DNA of 64,000 nt from Mycobacterium sp. SMC-4 (GTDB lineage: Bacteria; Actinomycetota; Actinomycetes; Mycobacteriales; Mycobacteriaceae): positions 3,658,001 through 3,722,000 of the forward strand of contig NZ_CP079869.1 in the NCBI RefSeq assembly GCF_025263265.1, read 5' to 3'. Below are positions 8,285 through 16,732 of this stretch, one piece after another; position 1 is the first letter of the stretch, and the number at the start of each line of letters is the position of its first letter. A program made the position numbers and the translations under genes. Below the pieces are notes generated by a model. That model saw nothing but the letters and a program-made list of their open reading frames with translations. It had not been told where the DNA came from and made no database searches.

Positions 8285-9898
8285 TTATCGTCTCGGGAGA
8301 ATCGTATTCTCATTTTCGGCGAGCTGCAACGGGTCCCTTGCCGGCTCAGCGCGCAGATTCTGCCGGACAAGGAATTTCTGGACCTTGCCGCTGGCCGTCC
8401 GGGGGAAGTCGTCGACCTGGTGCAGTTCCTCGGGCCACTTCTGGGTCGCGACCCCACACGCGGCGAAGTGGGCTCGCACGTCGTCCAGCGACGGCATCGA
8501 GTGCCCGTCGCGGACCCGCAGCACCGCCGCGGTGTGCTCTCCTAGTCGCGGATCGGGCGCCGCGACCACTACCGCCTCGGCGACGGCCGCCATCCCCAGC
8601 AGCACCTCCTCGACTTCGAGCGCGCTGATGTTCTCGCCGCCGCGGATGATCACGTCGGATTTGCGGTCGGTGATGGTCAGATAGCCGTCGGCATCGAGAA
8701 CGCCGACATCGCCGGTGCGGTACCAACCGTCGTCGTCGAAAGCCGCCTCGGTCAGCTCGTCGTCGGTGTAGCCCAGGCACAGATCAGGGCCCCGACTGAA
8801 GATCTCTCCGTCGGGCCCGAGGCGAATCTCAACGCCGGGACGCGCATCGCCATCGGTGAACAACCGCTTCTCGGCGGGGGCTGTGGGCCGCGACCCCGTG
8901 ATGGACGGATGCTCGGTACTGCCGTAGGACCGGAACACGAACATGCCCAGGTCATGCAGCCGTTGGGTGACAGCCGACGGCACCGTCGAGCCGCCCAGTC
9001 CGACGGTGCTGAACCGACGCAGGTGCTCGGGGCGGCAGTCGGGGTGGTCGAGCAGGCTGGTCACGAAGTACGGCGGACCTCCCCCGATCGAGAGCCCGTC
9101 GGACTCGATGAGCCGCAGAACCCGACCTGGATCCCATACGTCGCACAGGTCGATGGGCGCACCTTCGAGCACCGGGATCAGAAACGCGCCCAGCATGCCG
9201 ATGAAGTGCCCGACAGGGGTGGCCGTCAGTTGCCGCCCGCGGTCGGGCGGGTAGTTCTCCAACAGCTGGCGCGTCTCGCAACTGAGCGTCTGGTGGCTGT
9301 GGATCACCCCCTTGGGGTCACGGGTGGTCCCCGAGGTGAACGCGATCAGCGCCGGCGCCGCGGGATCGGCAGCCACGGTCCCGACCAGCGGCTCGTCGGC
9401 CAGCAGGTCCTCGAAGCGGTGTTCCCGACAGGCGATCTCCTGCGCGCCGACCAGTCCGACGATCGGGATGTCTTCACACAGGTCGGGCAGGTAGCGCATC
9501 CGCCCGAACTCGCGGGTGGTGACGAACGCGCGCGGCGCGGCCGAGCCCAGGATGTGGGTCAGTTCCTTACGACCGTAGAAATGCACGATGGGCACGGTCA
9601 CCGCACCGAGAAAAGCAGACGCCCAGAAGGTGACGGCGGCTTCGCGCCAGTTGGGCAGCTGCAGTGCCACCACATCGCCGGCTCCCACCCCCCGCGCCTT
9701 CAGCCCCGCGGCGAGCCGGCGGGCGTCGCGCTCGACGTCGGAAAAAGTGCCGTGGTACGGGCGGATGTCGGAGTGGACGCAGAAGCCGGTGCCGGGACTG
9801 TCCTTCAGCCCGCGAGCAAGCAGTTCACCGAGCGTCTCTTGGGTCCACCAGCCTTCCTGCTCATACCGCTTGACCAGCTCCGCAGGAATTGTCCGCAT
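8285..9898 (-). CDS. Acyl-CoA synthetase (ANL superfamily)
   Basis: A 537-residue adenylate-forming ligase. Motifs: AFTSGTTRDPKGVIHSH phosphate loop (arginine replaces the usual glycine after TT), FRSYGSTEHPS (A5), DGWYRTGDVGVLD (A7), DRKSDVIIRGGENISALEVE (A8) and the catalytic-lysine end DFPRTASGKVQKFLVRQ. RGGENIS is typical of ligases for medium-chain, cyclic or aromatic acids; the real acid is unknown. Start chosen at the ATG with a purine-rich GGGGTAGG upstream. It heads the minus-strand run and ends 10 bp before the amidohydrolase start; the last codons contain a perfect dyad that probably serves as promoter/operator for the next gene. Divergent from the crotonase at 9994. Confidence 0.88.
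   Translation of the reverse strand: MRTIPAELVKRYEQEGWWTQETLGELLARGLKDSPGTGFCVHSDIRPYHGTFSDVERDARRLAAGLKARGVGAGDVVALQLPNWREAAVTFWASAFLGAVTVPIVHFYGRKELTHILGSAAPRAFVTTREFGRMRYLPDLCEDIPIVGLVGAQEIACREHRFEDLLADEPLVGTVAADPAAPALIAFTSGTTRDPKGVIHSHQTLSCETRQLLENYPPDRGRQLTATPVGHFIGMLGAFLIPVLEGAPIDLCDVWDPGRVLRLIESDGLSIGGGPPYFVTSLLDHPDCRPEHLRRFSTVGLGGSTVPSAVTQRLHDLGMFVFRSYGSTEHPSITGSRPTAPAEKRLFTDGDARPGVEIRLGPDGEIFSRGPDLCLGYTDDELTEAAFDDDGWYRTGDVGVLDADGYLTITDRKSDVIIRGGENISALEVEEVLLGMAAVAEAVVVAAPDPRLGEHTAAVLRVRDGHSMPSLDDVRAHFAACGVATQKWPEELHQVDDFPRTASGKVQKFLVRQNLRAEPARDPLQLAENENTILPRR
8297..8311. promoter_or_regulatory. Perfect dyad GAGAAT-CGT-ATTCTC
   Basis: Six-bp perfect arms with a 3-bp spacer, lying inside the last codons of the upstream synthetase and 22 nt ahead of the amidohydrolase ATG. 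On the minus strand the centre reads TACGAT, a TANNNT -10 box, so it may be an internal promoter covered by an operator. Confidence 0.5.
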
Positions 9899-9947
9899 AG
9901 GTCGCCTACCCCGTCCTCCCGTAGCAGGTGAATGCCTTCGTGATGCT

Positions 9948-9966
9948 ATTCTCCGCAAACGAGAAT
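9948..9966. promoter_or_regulatory. Operator-like dyad ATTCTC-N7-GAGAAT
   Basis: Perfect 6-bp arms separated by 7 bp in the 95-bp divergent interval between the synthetase (start 9898) and the crotonase (start 9994). TATTCT at 9947-9952 could be the plus-strand -10 box. The site and its flank match the one at 47080-47098 almost base for base, and both lie 25-28 nt ahead of a plus-strand start. Confidence 0.55.
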
Positions 9967-9993
9967 GCCAATACCGCAGAGGGAGAATCGTTG

Positions 9994-10710
9994 ATGGTCG
10001 ACCTCGAAATCGACAACGGTCTGGCGATCATCACCATCGACCGCCCGCACGCGCGCAACGCGATCTCACTGGAGACGATGGATCAGCTCGACCGGGCGCT
10101 CGACGAGGCCCAGGGAGCTGCTGCGCTGGCGCTGACCGGGGCCGGCGACCGGGCCTTCGTCTCGGGCGGTGACCTCAAAGAGCTCAGCGCGCTGCGCACG
10201 GTCGAGCAGGCCGCAGCGATGTCCTTCCGGATGAGGTCGATCTGCGATCGGGTGGCCCGTTTCCCCGGTCCGACCGTCGCCGCGCTCAATGGCCACGCCC
10301 TCGGTGGCGGAGCGGAGTTCGCGGTGGCCGCCGACATCCGGTTGGCTGCTGATGACATCAAGATCGGCTTCAATCAGGTCGCACTGGCGATCATGCCGGC
10401 TTGGGGCGGCGCCGAACGGCTGGTCGAACTGGTCGGATACAGCAAAGCGCTGTTGCTGGCCGGCACCGGACGGATTCTGGCCGCCGCCGAGGCCGAACGT
10501 GTCGGTCTCGTCGACCAGGTGATCCCGCGGGCTTCGTTCGACGAGCAGTGGCGCCTGATCGCGCGCTCGCTGGCGACCGAGCCGGCACGGCAGGTCAAAC
10601 GCGTGATGGGTGGCGTTCCGACCACCGAGGCGGTGGCCGCCTTCGCCGAGCTGTGGGTCTCTGACGAGCACTGGGCCGCAGCCGACAAGGTGATGCAGCG
10701 CGGCAGATAG
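9994..10710 (+). CDS. Enoyl-CoA hydratase/isomerase (crotonase) family protein
   Basis: A 238-residue crotonase-fold protein, slightly short for the family (about 255). The oxyanion-hole segments are visible: FVSGGDLKEL near residue 48 and NGHALGGGAEFAVAADIRL near residue 95. The first catalytic glutamate is kept in GGGAEF, but the second, normally in a PE-x-x-x-G-x-x-P-G-A-G-G context, is replaced by FNQVALAIMPAWGG, so the glutamate has become glutamine. Simple hydration is therefore doubtful. ATG at 9994 with GAGGGAGA eight nt upstream; a TTG sits immediately before it. Divergent from the synthetase at 9898 across an operator-like dyad. Confidence 0.82.
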   Translation: MVDLEIDNGLAIITIDRPHARNAISLETMDQLDRALDEAQGAAALALTGAGDRAFVSGGDLKELSALRTVEQAAAMSFRMRSICDRVARFPGPTVAALNGHALGGGAEFAVAADIRLAADDIKIGFNQVALAIMPAWGGAERLVELVGYSKALLLAGTGRILAAAEAERVGLVDQVIPRASFDEQWRLIARSLATEPARQVKRVMGGVPTTEAVAAFAELWVSDEHWAAADKVMQRGR

Positions 10711-10768
10711 GTAGCGCACACAGGGGGCGCTCGAACAGCCCGATTTTCTCGACTCCCAGGTTTGTCGC

Positions 10769-10784
10769 CCGGCGCACACGCCGG
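10769..10784 (+). terminator. Hairpin, possible terminator after the crotonase gene
   Basis: CCGGCG, loop CACA, CGCCGG: a perfect 6-bp GC stem with a tetraloop, 58 nt after the crotonase stop. There is no U-tract, so it would be the tail-less type proposed for mycobacteria. Confidence 0.35.
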
Positions 10785-10992
10785 TGAGCTCACGCCGAGG
10801 CAGCGTGGGAATACGCAGCGGCCACCAGCGCGACGTCCACGCCGACCTTCGCGAATCCGACGACGTGGGATCACTCGACATGGTGGCTGACGGCCCCGTG
10901 ATCTGTGCCCACACAACGTGGACGTGGACGGCTGTAGCTTACGGATACATCCTTGTCCTTCCTTAGTATCGGAATGATAGGGATGAATACGA

Positions 10993-10998
10993 TAGATT
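10993..10998 (+). promoter_or_regulatory. Probable -10 box of a leaderless promoter
   Basis: TAGATT fits TANNNT and ends 6 nt before the ATG at 11005. There is no Shine-Dalgarno sequence, so transcription probably begins at the A of the start codon. Confidence 0.4.
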
Positions 10999-11004
10999 GC
11001 AGAT

Positions 11005-11430
11005 ATGCCCATCGCTGTCTACTCGGCTGAGCAGGTGGCCGACATGCTCGGACTGCACGTGCGAACCGTGCGCGGATACGTCCGTGACGGACGCCTACCG
11101 GCCGTGCGCATGGGCAAGCAATACCGAATCACCGAACAGGACTTGCAGGCCTTCGCCGGCGTGGCCACCGACGAGCCGGCGAGTAGGCCACACGCTCACG
11201 TCTCTACCGTCGTGCACATCGACAATGCCGACCGCCTCACGATGGATCGCATCACCCCACATCTCACTGCTGCAGCGATCAGCAACTCAGACCGACCAGG
11301 ACAGCTCGACGTTCACTCGACGTATGACGAATCTGCCTGCCGTCTCACCGTCTTCGTTGTCGGAGACCCAGAATCCACGACAGCCGTCATCGGACTGATC
11401 GGCGCCTTGACACGCCAGGACGACAGGTGA
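11005..11430 (+). CDS. Excisionase-type helix-turn-helix protein with C-terminal domain
   Basis: A 141-residue protein. Residues 1-52 form an excisionase/MerR-like HTH_17 domain: YSAEQVADMLGLHVRTVRGY for the helix-turn-helix, then VRMGKQYRITEQDLQAF for the wing. Residues about 65-138 form a separate alpha/beta domain of unknown function (strand VSTVVHID, strand CRLTVFVVGD, helix TTAVIGLIGAL). It is not next to an integrase or att site, so it is more likely a regulator than a true excisionase. It starts a three-gene unit in which each junction is a 4-bp GTGA overlap with the hydrolase and then the YqeY-like gene. Probably leaderless. Confidence 0.75.
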   Translation: MPIAVYSAEQVADMLGLHVRTVRGYVRDGRLPAVRMGKQYRITEQDLQAFAGVATDEPASRPHAHVSTVVHIDNADRLTMDRITPHLTAAAISNSDRPGQLDVHSTYDESACRLTVFVVGDPESTTAVIGLIGALTRQDDR

Positions 11431-12278
11431 AGGCCGGCATCTACCGTTCCTCGTCTGGCCAGCACGCCGTCGAGCGCAGTTACCGCGAGCACCTTCAACG
11501 CTGGGCAGTGCCGCTGCGGCAGCACACGGTCGCCACGCGCGAGGGCGGCACCTTCGTCCTGGACTGCGGACCCACCGATGCTCCACCGGTCGTACTGCTG
11601 CACGGCGCCGGGAGCAACAGCGCGATCTGGCAGGCCGACGCGTCGCGGTGGTCACTGACCCATCGGCTGTACATGGTCGACCTTGTCGGCGAGCCCGGAC
11701 TGAGCGCACCATCGCGGCCGCCCCTTGACTCCGACGCATATGCGTTATGGCTCGACGACGTCCTCGACAAGCTGGGCGTCGACGCCGCTGACTTCGTGGG
11801 GGTGTCATTGGGCGGCTGGCTGGCCACCGATTACGCGATCCGCCGGCCCAGCCGCGTCACACGACTGGCGCTGCGGGCCCCGGGCGGTATCGGCCGTCAA
11901 CGCTACGGAGCCGTCCTCGCAGCACTGGCCCTTATGCCATTCGGCGAACCCGGTACACGTCGTGCTCTGCGGATCGCGCTTGGGCCCGGCCGCATTCCCG
12001 ACCCTGTCATCGACTACATGCTGCTGATCCACCGCAACTATCGACCCCGCCGCGAGACCCTGCCGGTCTTTTCCGACGAAGACTTGAGAGCCATCACCGC
12101 GCCACTTTTCGTCGTGCTGGGTGCGCGCGACCGCATGCTCAACTCGCACGACACCGCCGCACGGCTGACACGCCTGCAGCCTGCAGCATCGATCAATCTG
12201 CTTGCCGACGCTGGTCACGGTCTGTTCGACGATGGCGCTGACCTCCATAGCTTCCTGAACCAAGGCGCGAGACCGTGA
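11427..12278 (+). CDS. Alpha/beta-fold hydrolase
   Basis: A 283-residue single-domain alpha/beta hydrolase. The oxyanion region is VVLLHGAGSNSAIW (about residue 55), the nucleophile elbow is GVSLGG (serine near 126), the acid is probably the aspartate in LGARDRML and the histidine is in DAGHGLFDDG near the C-terminus, so the catalytic triad looks complete. It has the size of esterases, epoxide hydrolases and C-C bond (MhpC-type) hydrolases; the substrate cannot be told. GTG start overlaps the HTH gene (GTGA), and its own stop overlaps the next gene the same way, so translation of the three is linked. Confidence 0.82.
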   Translation: MKAGIYRSSSGQHAVERSYREHLQRWAVPLRQHTVATREGGTFVLDCGPTDAPPVVLLHGAGSNSAIWQADASRWSLTHRLYMVDLVGEPGLSAPSRPPLDSDAYALWLDDVLDKLGVDAADFVGVSLGGWLATDYAIRRPSRVTRLALRAPGGIGRQRYGAVLAALALMPFGEPGTRRALRIALGPGRIPDPVIDYMLLIHRNYRPRRETLPVFSDEDLRAITAPLFVVLGARDRMLNSHDTAARLTRLQPAASINLLADAGHGLFDDGADLHSFLNQGARP

Positions 12279-12673
12279 GTCACACGCAGGATCCCTGGGT
12301 CTTCCGCGAAGAAGTACGCCGTGACCTTCGCGCCGCGCTCAAATCACGTCAGCCGGAGGTAATCTCAGTCCTACGAGCAATGATCGCCGCGATCGACAAC
12401 GCCGAAGCCGTCCAACCAGAAGCACAGTCCTCGCGATCTACCGACGGTACCGTCGCCCACTCGTCTCCCGGAGTCGGGTCAACCGAGGTGCCCAGACGCG
12501 AACTGGCCATACATGACGTCCACGCGATCATTCGAGACCTCCTCCGCGAGTGCGAGACACAGGCACAGCATTACTACTCAATGCACCAACACAAGGCAGC
12601 CGACCGTCTTCGACGCCAAGCCAACGTCTTGCACTCCTACCTCCATCCATCCGGCAGGCCGACTTCTTGCTGA
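12275..12673 (+). CDS. YqeY-like (GatB/YqeY domain) small protein
   Basis: A 132-residue protein whose N-terminal segment DLRAALKSRQPEVISVLRAM followed by IAAIDNAEA matches the start of the YqeY family, an all-helical domain related to the tRNA-binding tail of GatB. After a polar, low-complexity linker (about residues 47-72) a second helical part continues (VHAIIRDLLRECETQAQHYY, then HQHKAADRLRRQANVLHSYL). Function is unknown for YqeY proteins in general. Translationally coupled to the hydrolase. A small hairpin spans its stop codon. Confidence 0.6.
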   Translation: MSHTQDPWVFREEVRRDLRAALKSRQPEVISVLRAMIAAIDNAEAVQPEAQSSRSTDGTVAHSSPGVGSTEVPRRELAIHDVHAIIRDLLRECETQAQHYYSMHQHKAADRLRRQANVLHSYLHPSGRPTSC

Positions 12674-12679
12674 CGCAAG
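12666..12679 (+). terminator. Small hairpin spanning the YqeY-like stop codon
   Basis: CTTGC, loop TGAC (containing the stop codon), GCAAG: five perfect base pairs. It may help end the cassette transcript in the 189-bp convergent gap before mceF. The stem is short and there is no U-tract, so the call is weak. Confidence 0.25.
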
Positions 12680-12862
12680 CTTCGCAATAACACCGTCCGG
12701 AGGCGGTGCCGCCCTCAAAACCAGCCCGTACGAAGACGGGGACCGTATGACCCAAAGAAACGCGCCCCTGTCCGTACCGGACCCATGTGCATCGAAGTGG
12801 GTCAACAGGTTCCGTCGATACGGTGAACGACGCGGACGGAGTCCCATCGAATGCCGCGCACG

Positions 12863-14305
12863 TCAGCCGCCGGGTATCAACATCGACTGCCAGGTACGCT
12901 CGTCGCCACCGGCAACTGCCAGATCACTTTGCGAATAGGTCCGTCCGTCCGGCCCGACGTAACTACCGGTTGCCGGGTCGTATTCGGCGACGGCTATCGG
13001 CAACGGTGCAGGGGCGCGCGCCTCAGGGGTGGGCGGCGGCAACTGCGGAATGTCTTGTCCGGACAACGTCGCGTTCGGATCGCCCTTCCAGTTGTAGCCG
13101 TCGTTGAGCGGAACGTAGAATTCGTCGCTCTCACACATCTGCCAGGTCGGCGCCCGTTTCCCGGGCCGGGTCGCACACGGGGCGTTGCGCGCGCCGCGCA
13201 CGTTCAACTCCGATTCCTGCGGCACCCGGCAATAGAGGTCCCCCGCCGGACGATCGGGCGCATCCTCGAACGTCGCCGCCCGCTGCTGACGAGCCGGCAG
13301 AAAACCAGTTGTGCAGGGTGGTGGCAGGTTCACGTTGAGATTGAAGCTCAGGAAAGCGCCCTTGTAATCCTGTTTCGTATTCCGGTTGGCCACCCCTATC
13401 GCCTGCATCGACGCCGCACCCTGCGGCAGCAATACCAACAGTTGTTCCAGACCGTCGTCGTAGGTGACCGCAACCTCGCCGACACTGACGAGGTTGGCCA
13501 GCAGCACCGGAAGTGTCGGAGATATTCGTTGGATCAGTTGCCGCGCTTCATCGGCGGCGGCCCCGCCGCGCTGCAGAACTCCACGCACGTCGCCATCGGT
13601 CTCGCGCAGCTGCTCGGTGATCGTCGCCAGATTCGCCGCCCACGCCCGCACCGAGTCCGCGGTCTCAGTCTGGGTGTCGAGCACCGGGGCGGCGTTGTCG
13701 AGCAGCGCTGTCCAGGCATCGAGCCGTTCTCGGGCGTCGATAGCGACAGCAGCGGACCCCCTTACCAGTCGCGATAATTCGGGTCCCAGTCCACCGACGG
13801 CGAGGTAGGACTCGTCGACCACCGTTTGCAGGTCGTCTTGCGGGATCGCCTGCAGCCCTTCGTTGGTCGCGTCAAGCAGGGCATTGATGTCGGGCGGTAC
13901 CGATGTCCGCTCCGCCGCGATGACGGCACCGTCGGCAAGCGACGGACCCTCACCGCTGCGCGGCAGCAGTGCCACGTACTGCTCACCGACCGCGGTCTGG
14001 CTGTGCACCTCGGCGTCGACGTCGGCGGGGATCGGTGTTTTGGTGTCCATCGACAGGACGGCTTGGGCTCCGGTGTCGGTGAGGTTGACCGCCGCAACCC
14101 GCCCGACCTGGGTCCCACGGTAGGTGACGTTGGCCCGCTCGTAGAGTCCTGCGGCTTCGGGCAGGTCGACGATGACGGTGTAGCGGCCGGCGCCGAACAA
14201 CAGACCGGGCAGTTTGATGTAGACCAGCATCAGCGAGCTGAAGGCCAGCGCCGACACCGCCGCGAAGATGAGTAACTGGATGCCGATCCTGCGCGTTATC
14301 CGCAT
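12863..14305 (-). CDS. MCE family protein, MceF position, mce operon 1
   Basis: A 480-residue protein, last gene of the operon. An N-terminal membrane helix (about residues 8-28) anchors it; the MCE domain follows (about 40-118, with the typical AGLYERANVTYRGTQVGRV), then the long helical region characteristic of actinobacterial Mce proteins, and a C-terminal part with LNVRGARNAPC and paired cysteines, the segment conserved in MceF proteins. ATG at 14305 is one nt past the mceE stop. Six Mce proteins are thought to form a hexameric tunnel that carries lipid across the periplasm to the YrbE permeases. No Mce-associated gene follows directly. Confidence 0.88.
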   Translation of the reverse strand: MRITRRIGIQLLIFAAVSALAFSSLMLVYIKLPGLLFGAGRYTVIVDLPEAAGLYERANVTYRGTQVGRVAAVNLTDTGAQAVLSMDTKTPIPADVDAEVHSQTAVGEQYVALLPRSGEGPSLADGAVIAAERTSVPPDINALLDATNEGLQAIPQDDLQTVVDESYLAVGGLGPELSRLVRGSAAVAIDARERLDAWTALLDNAAPVLDTQTETADSVRAWAANLATITEQLRETDGDVRGVLQRGGAAADEARQLIQRISPTLPVLLANLVSVGEVAVTYDDGLEQLLVLLPQGAASMQAIGVANRNTKQDYKGAFLSFNLNVNLPPPCTTGFLPARQQRAATFEDAPDRPAGDLYCRVPQESELNVRGARNAPCATRPGKRAPTWQMCESDEFYVPLNDGYNWKGDPNATLSGQDIPQLPPPTPEARAPAPLPIAVAEYDPATGSYVGPDGRTYSQSDLAVAGGDERTWQSMLIPGG

Positions 14306-14306
14306 G

Positions 14307-15437
14307 TCATCGCCCCTGATCCAGCCGGTACGGAACGACCAGCGGATTGACTGCGGTGTACGGACTGGGCATCTGCCCGATGGTGCGACCCCACTGCATC
14401 TCCAGTTCGGTGAGACCTCCCTCCCACCGGGTACCGGTGAGGAAGGAGGCATCGAGCCGACTCAAGGTCAGGTCGATGACCGCACTGAGGTTTGCGTAAT
14501 CACCACGTTGCCATTTGGTGATCGTCTCCTTCGGCCACGGGAACGTGGAGTAGAAACTCAGTGACCGAGTCAGCGACGGGCCGGCATCAGCCAGCGACTG
14601 CAGCACCGGCCCCAGATCTTTGAGCTCCTTGACCAGGTTCTCCTTGGTGAGATTGACCGAATCAGCTGCCAGCGCACTGAATTCACCCAACTGGTGCACA
14701 GCTTCGGTAAGGATCTCGCGCTTTTCAGAGAGCACCGCCAGCGCGTCGGGTACCGTTTCGAGCGCGTTGTCGACAACCGCCTTCTGCTCGGCAACCTGGC
14801 CCACCAGTCCGTTGAGGCTCTCGGTAGCGGCGATGATGTCGTCCGTCTGATCGTCGAGGACACCGACGAACCGGTCCAGCTGGTTCAACAGGCTGCGCAG
14901 ATCGTCTGCCCTGCCCGCGAACGCGATGCTCAACGCCTGCGTGATGTCGTAGACGTTGCCGATTCCGCCCTGATTGAGCAGCATCGACACTGCCGCCAAA
15001 GCCTGTTCGGTGGACGGGTAGCGGCCGCCCGCCGACAGCGGTATCAGCGACCCTTCCTGCAGCCGACCTGCCGGTGCTTGATCCGTCGGCGCAGCGAGTT
15101 CGATGTGCACGGAGCCAAGCAGGCTGGTCTGTCCGACTGTCGCCGTGGCGTTGGCCGGAAGGTGGACGTCGCCGTTGAGTCGCATGGTGACCAGTGCATG
15201 CCAACCCTGCAGCTCGATATTGCTGACATTGCCGACAGTGACATCGCCTACCCTTACCCGCGAGTTGCGCTCGATGTTGTCGACATCTGGCAACTGTGCC
15301 TGCACGGAGTAGGCTCCCGACCCACGGCCCTGTGTTCCCGGCAGCGGCAATGTGTTGGCTCCCTGCCAGTCGGCGCAGCCGGCCAGGGCAAGACTCAGCA
15401 CTATCAACGGTACGAGGATGCTGTTGCGGTGCATCAT
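14307..15437 (-). CDS. MCE family lipoprotein, MceE position, mce operon 1
   Basis: A 376-residue MCE protein with a lipoprotein signal: a hydrophobic stretch followed by the lipobox LAGC (Cys about residue 21), as expected for the MceE/LprK-type subunit of each Mce complex. The MCE domain lies at about residues 40-118 (VRVGDVTVGNVSNIELQGWH), followed by heptad-like helical repeats to about 290. The C-terminus is short and lacks the proline-rich tail seen in the operon 2 counterpart. The ATG overlaps the mceD stop by 4 bp (ATGA). Confidence 0.88.
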   Translation of the reverse strand: MMHRNSILVPLIVLSLALAGCADWQGANTLPLPGTQGRGSGAYSVQAQLPDVDNIERNSRVRVGDVTVGNVSNIELQGWHALVTMRLNGDVHLPANATATVGQTSLLGSVHIELAAPTDQAPAGRLQEGSLIPLSAGGRYPSTEQALAAVSMLLNQGGIGNVYDITQALSIAFAGRADDLRSLLNQLDRFVGVLDDQTDDIIAATESLNGLVGQVAEQKAVVDNALETVPDALAVLSEKREILTEAVHQLGEFSALAADSVNLTKENLVKELKDLGPVLQSLADAGPSLTRSLSFYSTFPWPKETITKWQRGDYANLSAVIDLTLSRLDASFLTGTRWEGGLTELEMQWGRTIGQMPSPYTAVNPLVVPYRLDQGR

Positions 15438-16732
15438 GATCCGCTCCCGCGAGGCACCATCAACGCTTCCAGTCCGCCGTCTGGTCCCACGTGCTGCACT
15501 TCCGCGGGCAACGCGGGAGCATCCGCGCCCGGCGGGTGATCAGCTGGGCCGTTCGGCGGGATGTAGTCCGGCCGCATCCAATCCTCACTGTAAGTGACCT
15601 CGTTGGGCCGGGCGGTGGCGCCGACGAACGCGTTCTGCCCGATCGGCAGGAAGTTGTACTGGCGATTCTTCACGATCGGCGCGAGGTACTGCACGCACAG
15701 CTTTGCCGACTCCTCGGCACCCAACCTGGATGCGGCCTGGACTGCGCCGCAGAGGAATCCGATCGGGTCAGCAAAGTTGGTCACCGCCAGCGCGCTGGTC
15801 ATCGTGGCTTGTGCGGGCTGATAGATGTTGACAAAGTTCTGAAACGCGTTAGGCGCCAGATGCAGTGTTTGCTTGATGTCGTCCAAGCTGTCGTCCAGCG
15901 CTTGGGTCACCGACGACAACTTGTCTGTGGTGGTGCCCAGGGTTTCGGTGTTCTCGGCGACGAACATGCGGACGTCGTCGACCACGGAGTTGACATCGCG
16001 AACCGCGTCGGCGACCTCTTGGGGATCATTGGCCAGCAGATTGGTCACCGAAGCCAGATTCTGATTCAGGTACCGCATCAGATCCGTGCTGTTGTGAAGT
16101 GCGGTGACCAGCATTGAGAGGCCTTCGACGGTCGAGAATATGTCGTCGCTGTGATCACCGAGCGCCGAGAACGTCTCCGCCAATTGAACAACGGCCTCGC
16201 GGATGTTGTCCCCTTCGCCACGCAGGTTGTCTGCGGCAGTGTTGACGAAAGAGCCCAACGTGCTGACTCCGCCCGCTTCGGTCGGTTGCAGCGACTCCGT
16301 CAGTCGCTCGAGTTGTTCGCGAAAGTCGTCCCACTCCACGGGAACCGCCGTACGATCCGCACCGATGACCGCCCCGTTCTGCAGCACCGGACCGCTGGTA
16401 TAGGCGGGGGTCAGTTGAATGGTGCGGGCACTCACCAGTGACGGTGACAGGATCACCGCCTTGGCATCGGCGGGAACGTCATACCGACCGTCGTAGGAGA
16501 ACCCGATCTTCACCCGGGTCGCTTCCGGCTCGATCGTGTCGATCTTGCCTACTGGAACACCCAGAATACGCACCTCGTCACCGACAAAGATGCCGTTACT
16601 GTTGGCGAAGTAGGCCACCGCGTTGACGCGGCGCGGCTGGTCTGGGGAGCGCAGCACGACGACGAGGCCCGCCACCATCATTGCAGCGAGCGCGATCGTC
16701 ACACCCAACTTGATCGGCCTTGCCTTGGTCAC
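15434..16732 (-). CDS. MCE family protein, MceD position, mce operon 1
   Basis: A 432-residue MCE protein: N-terminal membrane helix (about residues 8-27), MCE domain at about 35-112 (GIFVGDEVRILGVPVGKI, then the conserved arginine/threonine strand TIQLTPAY), extended helical region and a cysteine pair (FLCGAVQ and AKLCVQYLAP) typical of MceD proteins. It ends in a proline- and acid-rich tail. The start overlaps the mceC stop by GTGA. Subunit of the lipid-transfer tunnel. Confidence 0.87.
   Translation of the reverse strand: MTKARPIKLGVTIALAAMMVAGLVVVLRSPDQPRRVNAVAYFANSNGIFVGDEVRILGVPVGKIDTIEPEATRVKIGFSYDGRYDVPADAKAVILSPSLVSARTIQLTPAYTSGPVLQNGAVIGADRTAVPVEWDDFREQLERLTESLQPTEAGGVSTLGSFVNTAADNLRGEGDNIREAVVQLAETFSALGDHSDDIFSTVEGLSMLVTALHNSTDLMRYLNQNLASVTNLLANDPQEVADAVRDVNSVVDDVRMFVAENTETLGTTTDKLSSVTQALDDSLDDIKQTLHLAPNAFQNFVNIYQPAQATMTSALAVTNFADPIGFLCGAVQAASRLGAEESAKLCVQYLAPIVKNRQYNFLPIGQNAFVGATARPNEVTYSEDWMRPDYIPPNGPADHPPGADAPALPAEVQHVGPDGGLEALMVPRGSGS

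Noticed and set aside
11005..11430. An integrated mobile element signalled by the excisionase-like gene
   Set aside because: No integrase, transposase, att repeat or tRNA is present nearby, and the protein has an extra domain, so a regulator is more likely.
12721..12790. A long-range stem between GTACG...GGGG and CCCC...CGTAC in the gap before mceF
   Set aside because: The arms contain mismatches and the loop is about 30 nt; there is not enough support for a terminator or riboswitch.
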